DNA from: LSCE01 sp050485425
GTDB taxonomy: Bacteria > Pseudomonadota > Gammaproteobacteria > Nitrococcales > Aquisalimonadaceae
DNA: 64,000 nucleotides
Direction of reading: 5' to 3'
Assembly (NCBI GenBank): GCA_050485425.1
Contig: JBJHBJ010000017.1
Coordinates: 8,260 to 72,259, forward strand
Made by a program: the position numbers and the translations under genes. The notes below the pieces were generated by a model that was not told the DNA's origin, ran no database searches, and saw only the letters and a list, made by a program, of their open reading frames with translations. Shown here in pieces: positions 17,898-26,564 of the stretch. Numbering within the stretch: the stretch's first letter is position 1; the number at the start of each line of letters is the position of its first letter.

Positions 17898-18812
17898 ATG
17901 GAACGATTCGTACTGATCATGGGTACCAGTTATTGCGGATCGACCATGCTTGCCATGCTGCTGGGCAATCATCCGCATATAGCCACGGTAGGCGAAATGA
18001 CCGGCTTGATGGGGAGAGAAGACCTTGGGAGCTATCAATGTTCCTGTGGAAACCTTCTGCGTGAGTGCGGCTTCTGGAAGCGAACTCGCGCAGAAATGCG
18101 TGCTGCCGGCATCGCACTGGAACTGGATGACTTCAGAACTGGCTACCGCGCCCTTGGTAAAGGGGTGCTGGACAGACTCCAGTTTTCTAACCTGAGATCG
18201 AATCTGCTGGAGGACCTCCGGGATTCACTCTTCCGGCGGAGCCCACGCCATCGAAATCACCAGGACGGTATTACCCATCGGAATGTGGCCTTGGTCGAAG
18301 CGATACTCCACGCCTCCGGCAAGCGGATCTTCATCGATACATCCAAGAACCCGAATCGCGTGAAACCTCTGCAGCGTGCGCTGGGAAACAGGCTGCGGGT
18401 GATACACCTGATCCGGGATGGTCGCGATGTGGTCACTTCTACTATCAAACATCAGAACACGCTGACTGAACCGGAAGCCACCCGGAAATGGAAGGCATTG
18501 AATGAGCGGGCCGACCGGGTCCTGCGCTACGTGCCGCAGGAGAATCGCCGACTGCTCCGATATGAGGATCTTGTCGATGACCCCAGAAGCACGCTGGAAC
18601 AACTCTGCCTCTTTATCGGGGTGGCCTTCGACGAGTCCTGCCTGGAACTTGATCCGACGGGCCTGCATGTCATCGGAAACACCGGCGCACGCACCAGGGG
18701 CAGACGGAGCATCGAACGTCCGGTTACCGCTCCTCGAACGGGGTTCTTCGGGGAGGGTGGCGGTTTCGAATCACTGGCCGGCGACTTGAACAGGAAATAC
18801 GGCTACTACTGA
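17898..18812 (+). CDS. Sulfotransferase family protein (first of three)
   Basis: It likely transfers sulfate from PAPS to a sugar hydroxyl. The 304-residue protein has the 5'-phosphosulfate-binding loop GTSYCGSTMLAMLL at 9-22 and the 3'-phosphate motif HLIRDGRDVVTST at 170-182, followed by a late RYEDLVDDPRSTLEQL segment common to this superfamily. CxC-type cysteines at 48-57 (CSCGNLLRECG) are unusual and could bind a metal. It sits directly after the ABC flippase in the exopolysaccharide operon, and two further sulfotransferases follow within 5 kb. Substrate and position of sulfation cannot be told. Confidence 0.88.
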   Translation: MERFVLIMGTSYCGSTMLAMLLGNHPHIATVGEMTGLMGREDLGSYQCSCGNLLRECGFWKRTRAEMRAAGIALELDDFRTGYRALGKGVLDRLQFSNLRSNLLEDLRDSLFRRSPRHRNHQDGITHRNVALVEAILHASGKRIFIDTSKNPNRVKPLQRALGNRLRVIHLIRDGRDVVTSTIKHQNTLTEPEATRKWKALNERADRVLRYVPQENRRLLRYEDLVDDPRSTLEQLCLFIGVAFDESCLELDPTGLHVIGNTGARTRGRRSIERPVTAPRTGFFGEGGGFESLAGDLNRKYGYY

Positions 18813-18838
18813 ATCATGGGCCTGACAGGGCGACCAGG

Positions 18839-20017
18839 ATGTACAACCACGATGTGGAGTTGGGATATCAATGTCCGGGCAGTGCCGATAAACCGGCAGG
18901 GAGGACGTTGTTTCTACTGAACTCGCTGAACGTTGGCGGTTCTGAGCGAAAAATAATCAACCTGGTCAACGCACTGAAGGGACGGGGGAGGGAGGTCCGC
19001 ATCGCCTATCTCAATCCGCCCGAGGGTCTGAAACCGCTGGTGGCTGAGGATGTCCCCCTGCTCGCCCTGGATCGACGCGGAAAATTCTCCATCCTGGCTA
19101 TGATGCGCCTCAGGCGCTATCTGGACCAGGTCGCGATCGAACGGATCGTGACGGTGAACCTTCATCCGTTGATCTATGCCTTTCCCGCCTCCTTGGCGAC
19201 GGCCCGCAGGCCGGAAATCATCGCATTGGTCAATACGACGGATTTCCGCAGTGCCAGAGATGCCCGCTTCATGCTGCTTTATGCGCCTTTGCTCCGTCGT
19301 GCCGACTGTGTGGTTTTCGGGAGCAATGGGCAGCGACGGTTCTGGAGTCAGCGGTATCGGCTGAATGCGAGGAACTGCTTCTGTGTGTTCAACGGAATCG
19401 ACACGGAGTATTTCCGACCTGCTACCGAAAGCCAGAATCCACGTTCGGAAGAGTTGCGAGGCCGTCTGGGCATACCCGTGCAACTGCCACTGGTAGGCTG
19501 CGTCGCCACGATGCGCCCGGAAAAATCCCTGGAGGATCTGCTGGTGGCCGTTTCACATCTTCGGAACAACGGCCTGCCGATGGCTGTGCTACTGGTTGGA
19601 GATGGGCCATGTCGGGCCCGGCTGGAAAGGCTCGCTGGGGATTTGGGTATCGCCGAACTGACCCTGTTTCCAGGCAGTACGGCAGATGTCAGACCCCTAT
19701 TGCAGGCAATGGATATCTTCGTTCTTCCGTCGACGGCGGTGGAGACATTCTCCAATGCCGCCCTCGAAGCGATGGCGATGGAAAAACCGGTGGTGCTAAG
19801 TGACGTGGGAGGGGCCCGCGAGATGTTGGTTCACAACGTGAGCGGACTGATTTACCAGGCCGGAAACACGCCTGAACTAGCGAAGTGTCTTCAACGACTG
19901 GCCTCAGATGCCTCCTGCCGGGAGAGGTTGGGACGCCAGGCCAGGGAGCGGGTCTCTGAACGATTCAGCTTCGAACGCATGGTTCGGAGTTACGAACATC
20001 TCCTGGATAGAGCATGA
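18839..20017 (+). CDS. GT4-family glycosyltransferase
   Basis: This cytoplasmic GT-B fold transferase has 392 residues. The N-terminal acceptor domain begins LFLLNSLNVGGSERKIINL (GGxE loop, about 25-43). The C-terminal donor domain shows GCVATMRPEKSLEDLL, LVGDGPCRARLE and the nucleotide-sugar motif FSNAALEAMAMEKPVV with the EX7E spacing (about 305-325). Sugar and linkage are unknown. It lies between two sulfotransferases, and its stop overlaps the next start as ATGA. Confidence 0.92.
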   Translation: MYNHDVELGYQCPGSADKPAGRTLFLLNSLNVGGSERKIINLVNALKGRGREVRIAYLNPPEGLKPLVAEDVPLLALDRRGKFSILAMMRLRRYLDQVAIERIVTVNLHPLIYAFPASLATARRPEIIALVNTTDFRSARDARFMLLYAPLLRRADCVVFGSNGQRRFWSQRYRLNARNCFCVFNGIDTEYFRPATESQNPRSEELRGRLGIPVQLPLVGCVATMRPEKSLEDLLVAVSHLRNNGLPMAVLLVGDGPCRARLERLAGDLGIAELTLFPGSTADVRPLLQAMDIFVLPSTAVETFSNAALEAMAMEKPVVLSDVGGAREMLVHNVSGLIYQAGNTPELAKCLQRLASDASCRERLGRQARERVSERFSFERMVRSYEHLLDRA

Positions 20018-20988
20018 GCGCCGACAGAACCGGGAGCGGTTTCGTGTTTCTGGTGGGCATTGCCAGGACCGGCTCCAAGATATACATGTCCGGCCTCAAC
20101 AACCATTCGGGGGTCGATCTCCTGAATGAGTTCCATTATCTCGCTCCGCCCTACATCAGAAGAGACTTCATAGCGACCGCCAGGCGAACGTTTCGCAAAC
20201 CGCTATCAATGGTTACTCCCGAAGAGATCGTCGACCTGATGTTCTCCGGCACGTTGAATGGAACATTCTGGGAACTCCGTCCGGTGAGGGAGGAGCCGCA
20301 GCAACGCATCGTCGATCTTGACCCGACCAGATTGACGGCACGCCTTGCTGCCTGCATGCCGCGCTGGGATCTCATCCTGCGTGTGCTGCTGGAGGAGCAT
20401 GCTCTGGTTACTGGTAAGCAGCGGGCCGGCGCGAAATTCCCTGTGGACATTGGCCGAGTGCCCTTGCTGATGCGTTGGTTCCCCGATGCGCAATACGTGC
20501 ACCTGATTCGAGACCCACGTGCCATCTACGCATCCATGGCAGAGAGAGAGCTGCGGACCACGGTCCGCGGTCGCGCTGGACGAGCGGCAATACAGGTACG
20601 CCGTTTACTGTATCTGTGTCTGCAGTTTCGCCGGGCGGCACAGTTCCATCGAGCATATCAGCATCGGAGCAATTACTACCTGGCCAGATTTGAAGACACG
20701 GTTGAAAATCCGCGCCGCGCCATACCGGATCTTTGCCGTTTCCTGGGTATCGCGCCGGCAGAGGGCATGTTCAGTCCGCCCGTAAAGGATTCATCATTCG
20801 AGCGAAGCGAAGAGATGGGCTTTATTGCGGAAGCAGTGGATGGCTGGCGAGATCGACTCTCTGCGCGGGAAGCCGGTTTCATCGAGCACAGTCTGCGGGT
20901 AGAAATGCGGCTTTTTGGTTATCTCGCCGGTCAAGTTCGCCGCCCACCGGCAGCATACCGACAAGACCCCGGAAAGCCCATGAGATGA
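20014..20988 (+). CDS. Sulfotransferase family protein (second of three)
   Basis: The 324-residue product carries a P-loop-like GIARTGSKIYMSGLNN at 15-30 and the 3'-PAPS motif YVHLIRDPRAIYASM at 161-175, followed by ARFEDTVENPRRAIPDLCRFLG, the usual late helix of sulfotransferase_3-type proteins. The loop has TGS instead of SGT, a tolerated order change. It overlaps the upstream GT4 and the downstream GT4 by 4 bp each, so the three are almost certainly translated together and act on the same glycan. Target not known. Confidence 0.86.
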   Translation: MSADRTGSGFVFLVGIARTGSKIYMSGLNNHSGVDLLNEFHYLAPPYIRRDFIATARRTFRKPLSMVTPEEIVDLMFSGTLNGTFWELRPVREEPQQRIVDLDPTRLTARLAACMPRWDLILRVLLEEHALVTGKQRAGAKFPVDIGRVPLLMRWFPDAQYVHLIRDPRAIYASMAERELRTTVRGRAGRAAIQVRRLLYLCLQFRRAAQFHRAYQHRSNYYLARFEDTVENPRRAIPDLCRFLGIAPAEGMFSPPVKDSSFERSEEMGFIAEAVDGWRDRLSAREAGFIEHSLRVEMRLFGYLAGQVRRPPAAYRQDPGKPMR

Positions 20989-22169
20989 TGGACATGCACA
21001 GTTGGTCATCTTTGCAAGCGTTATCACGGCAGAATATGCAGACTGACGCCACCCCACTCAGGCTGACCGTGTTGATGCCGGACCCGGCTCTGACTGGCGG
21101 TGTCGGCCAGTTTCTGCGTTCGGAGATCGCCAATCTCTCCGCGACGACTTCTGCAGAGGTCCGGATCGTCGGGCGGCGACAGGCGGACAGGCCCGGTATC
21201 CGCCGATATCTACGGACGATTCACGATGGCCTGAGTCTTTTTGCGAGTATTCGGGCGACGAAACCAGATGTGTTGCACTTGAATCCGTCCATGGCCGCAC
21301 GAGCGGTGCTTCGGGACGGACTACTGCTACTTGTCGCCAGACTTGGTGGAGCAGGCGCCATCGTGGTTTTCTTCCATGGCTGGGATGCGCGTCTTGCGGA
21401 AACCATTACCCATTCCTGGCTGTACCGAAGGCTGTTCAGGTTTGCCTACGGCCGTGCAGATCACATCTACGTCCTTGCCGACTCGTTTCGGCAGCAACTA
21501 GATCGACTCGGAATTCCGGATCATCGAGTTGAAGTCACAACAACAATGTTCGATGGGGGGCAGTTGCATATAACCGATGCCCAACTCCGACAGGATAATG
21601 CAAACGGGCCTATTCGACTGGCCTACCTCGGCCGGATGGTTCCGGAGAAGGGTATTCACGAACTTCTTGACGCTTTTGTCACATTACGGCGCAGGTATCC
21701 ATACCTGGAGCTGATATTGGGTGGGGATGGCCCGGAACTGGAAACCGTGAGGGCACATATTGAAAATCGATCCTTGCAGAATGTGGCGAACTGCCCGGGA
21801 TTTGTGACAGGGGAGCAAAAAGCGCGGTTGCTGGCCGGCGCCCATCTTTTCGTGCTTCCGACCAGCCACCCGGAGGGATGCCCGGTAGCCATTCTGGAAG
21901 CGATGGCAATGGGTTTGCCCGTTATTGCATCCCGGGCCGGCGGTATTCCGTCAGTGGTCGAACATGGCGTCAACGGCTTGCTACTGGAGAGGACCGACCC
22001 GGCGTCGATCTGCACAGGTGTTGAAACCCTGCTTGCAGACAGGAACTGCATGAAGGAAATGGGTAACCGAAACCGCATCAAGGCGTGGGAACTTTATGAG
22101 GCCGCTGTTGTAACGCACGCTCTGGAAACCCGCTTCAGAGAATTGGCCAGGAGGAAATCCATACCGTGA
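20985..22169 (+). CDS. GT4-family glycosyltransferase
   Basis: A GT-B transferase of 394 residues. Visible features are LTVLMPDPALTGGVGQFL (acceptor-side glycine loop), DVLHLNPS, FFHGWDARL, RLAYLGRMVPEKGIHELLDAF at the donor-domain start, LGGDGPELE, and the sugar-nucleotide motif PEGCPVAILEAMAMGLPVIAS (EX7E). The start at 20985 overlaps the sulfotransferase stop and has GGAAAG about 9 bp upstream. The next ATG (20988) is equally possible. It is the last rightward gene before an inverted sulfotransferase gene. Confidence 0.92.
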   Translation: MMDMHSWSSLQALSRQNMQTDATPLRLTVLMPDPALTGGVGQFLRSEIANLSATTSAEVRIVGRRQADRPGIRRYLRTIHDGLSLFASIRATKPDVLHLNPSMAARAVLRDGLLLLVARLGGAGAIVVFFHGWDARLAETITHSWLYRRLFRFAYGRADHIYVLADSFRQQLDRLGIPDHRVEVTTTMFDGGQLHITDAQLRQDNANGPIRLAYLGRMVPEKGIHELLDAFVTLRRRYPYLELILGGDGPELETVRAHIENRSLQNVANCPGFVTGEQKARLLAGAHLFVLPTSHPEGCPVAILEAMAMGLPVIASRAGGIPSVVEHGVNGLLLERTDPASICTGVETLLADRNCMKEMGNRNRIKAWELYEAAVVTHALETRFRELARRKSIP

Positions 22170-22210
22170 ATTTCTCGCTGGCTCCAAACCCCATATTGCA
22201 CCCGTCAGTT

Positions 22211-23059
22211 TCAGGGTGTCGTGCTTCCGGTCGGCCTGCGTCTGCTCTCATAGGCTCGCTCCAGCGCATTCAGCGCTTGTTCGCACAACTCCTCCACGTG
22301 CGCGTCAACCTTGTCTTCGGCTGCGGAGTGGGCTGTGGTGGGTTTAATGAATCTGGCACATTGATCCCGCTGGCGAAGGCCAATGCGGCTGAACAACCAG
22401 CCAAGCTCCTCCTCCGGTTGTTGCGCCAGGCTTTCGTAGCGAACCAGCGTGATCGATGGCTGTTGCGACAATTGCTGTTCGAGGAAAATCTGATTTCTTG
22501 CCCACCAGGTGAGACAAGCCAGGTCGAGATCGCTAAGCCGGCTGGAATATATCGAGCGGAGGACATGCTCAATCGTTACGGAAATGCCGTCCTGGAACCA
22601 GCCCCCGCCGGACTTGCCTTCGCAGACCAGGCGTATGGCTCGGGTGGGATTTCTGAATTTTACCAGGGAGGATCTGGCAGAAGCCTTATAGTGCCTGTAC
22701 ATCCATAGATGCGCTCCCTGCGGGAAGCGGTGAATGAATTCCATCACCCGATGGCTGTCGCAGATCGGCTTGATGCATACGAATGGTGCCGGGGACGCCT
22801 GTAGGTAATCGCTAACCAGATCGAGACTACGGAGTTGATACTGATGAAAAAACGGGCTATCCCGGTGCTCATCGAATACGATGGTGTCCGGATGCAGATG
22901 GAAGCAGTACATCAGCATGGATGTCCCCGAACGCTGCCGGCCGAATATAAAGATTGGGCGGGCGACTACGGGGCGTCGAAATGGATAGCTGGCATCCTTT
23001 TTTATCTTCGCCATGAAGGCGTTTCGCTTTTGTGCATCAAGCAGGGACCGAAATCTCAT
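22211..23059 (-). CDS. Sulfotransferase family protein (third of three, inverted)
   Basis: The 282-residue product has a clear 5'-PSB loop FIFGRQRSGTSMLMYCFHLHP at 37-57 and a weaker 3'-PAPS region WMYRHYKASARSS near 119-131, where the usual RDPR is replaced by YRHY. The late helix is VRYESLAQQPEEELGWLF. The ATG at 23059 is preceded by GGAG at 8 bp. A TTG 21 bp upstream is less likely. It is the only leftward gene among rightward glycan genes and converges on the GT4 ending at 22169. The flanking 23060-23247 stretch is AT-richer than its surroundings and probably holds its promoter. Confidence 0.82.
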   Translation of the reverse strand: MRFRSLLDAQKRNAFMAKIKKDASYPFRRPVVARPIFIFGRQRSGTSMLMYCFHLHPDTIVFDEHRDSPFFHQYQLRSLDLVSDYLQASPAPFVCIKPICDSHRVMEFIHRFPQGAHLWMYRHYKASARSSLVKFRNPTRAIRLVCEGKSGGGWFQDGISVTIEHVLRSIYSSRLSDLDLACLTWWARNQIFLEQQLSQQPSITLVRYESLAQQPEEELGWLFSRIGLRQRDQCARFIKPTTAHSAAEDKVDAHVEELCEQALNALERAYESRRRPTGSTTP

Positions 23060-23247
23060 TTTTAAGACTCCGTTTACCAATGTCTCAGACTAAGGTTTAT
23101 GGTGTTTTCGGATAAATACTAAGTCGATGGATCTAAGCGTCAGAAAGAGGATTTCCTCTGAAGGGAATATTAGCCCCAGTGGGAACGATATTCACCCGGA
23201 CCAGAGCCTTTGGCCGCCGTTTTTTATAGGTTTTGGGGAATACTGAC

Positions 23248-24387
23248 ATGCGAATCTGCTTTGTCGGTCTGGACGGTGATCTGGCGCTTCCCGGTTGGGA
23301 GGCTGAAGGTGTGGGCGGGGAGGCGATCCAGCATGCTCTGTTGGCTCAATCCTTCCACCGCCATGGGCACCACGTGTCCATGATTGCCAGAAAGCGGGGA
23401 CAGCAGGATGCATCGGTCCACGGCGGAGTACATCTGATCAGAAGCTATAGGCAAGGGGATGGTATCCCGGGGTTGCGTTTCATACATCCGCGCGTCACGT
23501 CGATGTGGCGTGCGATGGAGACGGCGAATGCTGATGTCTACTATCAGTCTCCGGCAGGGATGCTGACCGGACTGACTGCAATGTTCTGCAGGGTTCACCG
23601 CCGGCTTTTTCTCTTCCGCGTTGCCTCAGACGTAAATTGTGTACCGGGCCGGCAGTTGATTCGCCTATGGCGCGACAGAAGGCTTTACGAATGGGGGCTT
23701 CGGCGGGCCGATATCATTGCGGCGCAGACCCGGGAACAGATGCGTCTACTGAAGGAGCATTACGGCCTGGAGGCTCGGCTTGTCTCGATGGCGACGGAAG
23801 CGTTCTCGTCCGTGGATGACGGCAGATTCCGTGACGTTGATGTGCTATGGGTCGGCAATCTTCGTCCTGCCAAGCGACCTGAACTGCTGCTAACGGTGGC
23901 GGAAAGCCTTCCAGACGCTCGTTTTGTCATGATCGGCGGCGCCTGTCCTGGGTCGGAAGGATTGTACCGGGAGATCGAGAGGAGGGCGGCCTTGCTTGAT
24001 AACGTCCGCTTTCTCGGTTTCAGACCGAACACCGACGTGAACGCGTATCTTCTCAGGAGCAGAGTTTTCGCCAACACATCGTCCATTGAGGGATTCCCCA
24101 ATACTTTTCTGCAGGCTTGGCTACGGCAGGTGCCGATAGTGTCCTTCTTCGATCCGGACGGCGTCGTCGCCTCGCAGCGACTGGGTTTGGTGGTTAAGTC
24201 AGTGGATGAAATGCGGGAAAGTCTGCAACACCTGCTCGCGGATGAGGCCCTACGTTCTCGGTTGGGTTCCTGCGCCAAAAAGTACGTTGACGAGAATCAC
24301 CATCAGGACCGGGTCGTCGACCGTTACCTTGAACTGATCGAGGAGGCACTCGGTGCGCAGCAGAAAACGGCTGGAATCCGATTCTAA
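23248..24387 (+). CDS. GT4-family glycosyltransferase
   Basis: The 379-residue GT-B protein starts MRICFVGLDGDLALPGWEAEG with a GGEAIQHALLA loop. It continues with DVYYQSPAGMLTGL, DVLWVGNLRPAKRPELLL at the donor-domain start, GFRPNTDVNAYL, and SIEGFPNTFLQAW in place of the EX7E motif. The helix keeps the first Glu, but the second position is occupied by Trp/Leu-rich residues, a common GT4 variant. The ATG at 23248 follows GGGGA at 8 bp. A TTG at 23233 is unlikely. The stop codon TAA coincides with the left target site of a small inverted-repeat element. Confidence 0.9.
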   Translation: MRICFVGLDGDLALPGWEAEGVGGEAIQHALLAQSFHRHGHHVSMIARKRGQQDASVHGGVHLIRSYRQGDGIPGLRFIHPRVTSMWRAMETANADVYYQSPAGMLTGLTAMFCRVHRRLFLFRVASDVNCVPGRQLIRLWRDRRLYEWGLRRADIIAAQTREQMRLLKEHYGLEARLVSMATEAFSSVDDGRFRDVDVLWVGNLRPAKRPELLLTVAESLPDARFVMIGGACPGSEGLYREIERRAALLDNVRFLGFRPNTDVNAYLLRSRVFANTSSIEGFPNTFLQAWLRQVPIVSFFDPDGVVASQRLGLVVKSVDEMRESLQHLLADEALRSRLGSCAKKYVDENHHQDRVVDRYLELIEEALGAQQKTAGIRF

Positions 24388-24468
24388 GGAAGCGCTGACC
24401 AACTCCCACGCCTCGCATTGCGAAAATCCGACCGCAACGCGAGGCGTGGGAGTTGGCCAGCGCTTCCT
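24387..24468. mobile_element. 82-bp MITE-like element, TA-flanked, copy 1
   Basis: The ends form a long inverted repeat: arms 24387-24416 and 24439-24468 with a single mismatch and a 22-bp loop. Terminal sequence is AGGAAGCGCTGACCAACTCC. A TA dinucleotide flanks each side (24385-24386 and 24469-24470), as expected for IS630/mariner-type target duplication. It has no coding capacity. The upstream GT4 stop TAA uses target TA plus the element's first A. The same ends bound the element at 30306-30473. Folded as RNA it could also act as a terminator for the operon. Confidence 0.75.
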
Positions 24469-24526
24469 TACGTGTGACCCGACCCCGCATGTCTCGTGGG
24501 CTGCGGGCCAGGGATGATATCCGTCA

Positions 24527-25897
24527 CTAGAGCGCGTCGTTGGATGAGCGAATAAGCAGGCCGGTAGGGGGTCTGGGAGCGGTCACCCTTCCTTCGACCT
24601 GAGCAGCCATCTCATGCAACCACTCTTCCAGATTGGTGTAACCATTGCCATTACTGTCCCGGTTCGGGTTGTCGGGCAGGGTATGACGCACCTGGTTCTG
24701 ACCAAGCGTCGGCCAACCTCCGACATCCCGCTGGCTGTCGATAATCCGTCCCTCACCGTTGGCAATCTGGCGGGTGATGCGTTCATCGACGGAGTCTCTG
24801 TCTGCCGGTCGGGCTCCCGCAGCGGCCAGAACGTGCTGCTCCACGTCCTGGGAGTTCATTGGTTCGAAACCAGGAACGGTTATCGGAGGTGAGTTCGTCC
24901 TTACGTTGTTACCAGCGTTATTGTCCACCATTGCCCAAGGATTGTTTGCATCGTAGCCCTGGCCTCGGTTGTCCCTGACGTAGACCTGGGTCCCGTCCAG
25001 TATCCACAGGTTCGAGCTCCCATGGTTGGGCTGAATCACGATACCCAGGGTGGATCCGGTGTTCGGACCGGGCTTGTACACATTACCGATGATGGAGGTT
25101 CGCGACGTATTTCCATCCCGATTGAAGATCTCCGTGCCCCGATCCTGCCAGTTGTAGACCAGGTTGTTGGCGAAAAAGAGGTTGGTCGCCGTGCGCGGGT
25201 TACGCTCCCTGCCGTGCGCAATGATACTGTTCGTCATGCTGACCCTGGCCCTGTCACCACCAACAAGCAGCGGTCCGAATGCATGAGGCCCGGAAGGATG
25301 GAGGGAGTCTTCCAGCGGTTCGGCAAAGATGCTGTTGCGTATCGTGATATCCCCGATATCGGCCCAGGTGGACATCAACTCATCGATGGACCAGCTAACG
25401 GATACATGATCGATGACCACATTGTGGACGAAGTCATTCCCATGCATGATCTTCAGTCCATCCCTGTCATTCGGCTGATGTCCGTCGGGATGGTCTCCTA
25501 CACGGATCCTGATGTGCTGGACGAGCACATCGTGCGTCGCAACCTTCAGTCCGGAGTCTCGAAGTGTGATACCCGGACTCGGAGCGGTCTGGCCTGCGAT
25601 TGTCAGGAAAGGATTCTGAATATTGAGGTCGCTAGGCAATCGAATCGTTCCAGAAACCTCGAAGATGCACACACGTGGCCCTTCTGCGCCTACGCATTCC
25701 GCCAACGACCCGCTGCCGGAGGCATTCAGGTTCGTGATCCGATAGACTTCGCCGCCGCGACCGGCGGGTGTGTCGATACCGAACCCGGTTGCCCCGGGTA
25801 TCACCGGCAGCGCATTCGCCGCAGAAAGTGGCATCGCCAGGCAGACGATGATCGACAACAGACGGTAGAGTCGGTGCCCGTATACTTTTTTCAACAT
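24527..25897 (-). CDS. Secreted pectate-lyase-like polysaccharide lyase
   Basis: A 456-residue exported right-handed beta-helix protein. The signal peptide (MLKKVYGHRLYRLLSIIVC...LSAANA) is cleaved near residue 29, before LPVIPGATGFG, the usual start of mature PL1-like lyases. Further motifs are GGEVYRITNLNASGSGSLAECV, VSGTIRLPSDL, NVVIDHVSVSWSIDE (substrate cleft) and HAFGPLLVGG. The C-terminus has an EF-hand-like Ca-binding loop, DSNGNGYTNLEEWLHEM. The ATG at 25897 was chosen for the signal peptide. A Met 63 bp upstream is poor. It faces the glycosyltransferase operon. Family members cleave uronate polymers, so processing of the ManNAcA-containing polymer is a fair guess. Confidence 0.87.
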   Translation of the reverse strand: MLKKVYGHRLYRLLSIIVCLAMPLSAANALPVIPGATGFGIDTPAGRGGEVYRITNLNASGSGSLAECVGAEGPRVCIFEVSGTIRLPSDLNIQNPFLTIAGQTAPSPGITLRDSGLKVATHDVLVQHIRIRVGDHPDGHQPNDRDGLKIMHGNDFVHNVVIDHVSVSWSIDELMSTWADIGDITIRNSIFAEPLEDSLHPSGPHAFGPLLVGGDRARVSMTNSIIAHGRERNPRTATNLFFANNLVYNWQDRGTEIFNRDGNTSRTSIIGNVYKPGPNTGSTLGIVIQPNHGSSNLWILDGTQVYVRDNRGQGYDANNPWAMVDNNAGNNVRTNSPPITVPGFEPMNSQDVEQHVLAAAGARPADRDSVDERITRQIANGEGRIIDSQRDVGGWPTLGQNQVRHTLPDNPNRDSNGNGYTNLEEWLHEMAAQVEGRVTAPRPPTGLLIRSSNDAL

Positions 25898-26564
25898 GCT
25901 CGAAGATGCTCCCCGATCAGTAAAAATATAGATGCTGTAAAGTGCCAACACGACATCCATGCGGAGCAGGCGTCACCGACCGCGCCAAGGGGGAGCGGTC
26001 GGAAGGTGTGATTCCGAAAAATGGCAAAAAGGTATCCCTTGACATCAAATCAAGCAGGAATGACAAGTCGCTGGGCTATTGAATTTCCGCTATGACCGCG
26101 ATCGTAAGATGACTGCCGAAGAAATATAACTTTCACCACTTTGTCTGTTATGTGACCCCCTTCACACCTCGCGGACAAACTCTAACACACAGCTTTTTAT
26201 GGTTTCACACGGTCTCAGAATGGAGACGTTTGTGCGCTTTGGAACAGATGCTCTGTCTCATAAGGGAGACATTACAAATGCTTTAAAATGTCAGCGCATA
26301 ATAACCGGAAATTAGTAGCATAGTAGTTCGTTCTTTTCTCGATTCTGTAATCGATGATTTCATGGTTGCAGCGCACACCAACGTTACCTACCGAACATAC
26401 GTCTTCGCCAACGGGCGATACACTCACTCCCCATAACGAGCGCGCTGATCGGCCCGAGTCATTACATCGGCAGCCGGGAAGTGGCGCTTCACGAGAACGT
26501 TCAGGGTGGACGGCATTGGTGCTTGTCGATCAGTAGGTCCGGCCGGTCGGCCCTGAAGGGATCA
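25898..26564. other. 667-bp intergenic region, AT-rich, no gene seen
   Basis: This gap separates the divergent lyase and MaoC-SDR genes and is clearly AT-richer than the flanking genes, especially 26040-26360. I find no convincing gene. Open frames here have poor composition. TTGACA occurs at 26039-26044 without a good -10. A half-match to the Crp/Fnr-type palindrome (ctaacacacag, 26182-26192) lacks its left half. It presumably holds the promoters of both neighbours. Confidence 0.5.

Noticed and set aside
7844..24387. An exosortase (XrtA/PEP-CTERM) locus
   Set aside because: The export genes resemble such loci, but no exosortase, PEP-CTERM protein or dedicated regulator pair is present in the window.
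26182..26192. ctaacacacag as a further copy of the Crp/Fnr-type palindrome
   Set aside because: Only the right half matches. The left half (GACAAACT) does not, so it is no dyad.
26354..26536. 60-codon frame upstream of the MaoC-SDR gene
   Set aside because: It has no ribosome site, has Thr/Ser/Pro-rich composition without a motif, and lies in AT-rich intergenic DNA.
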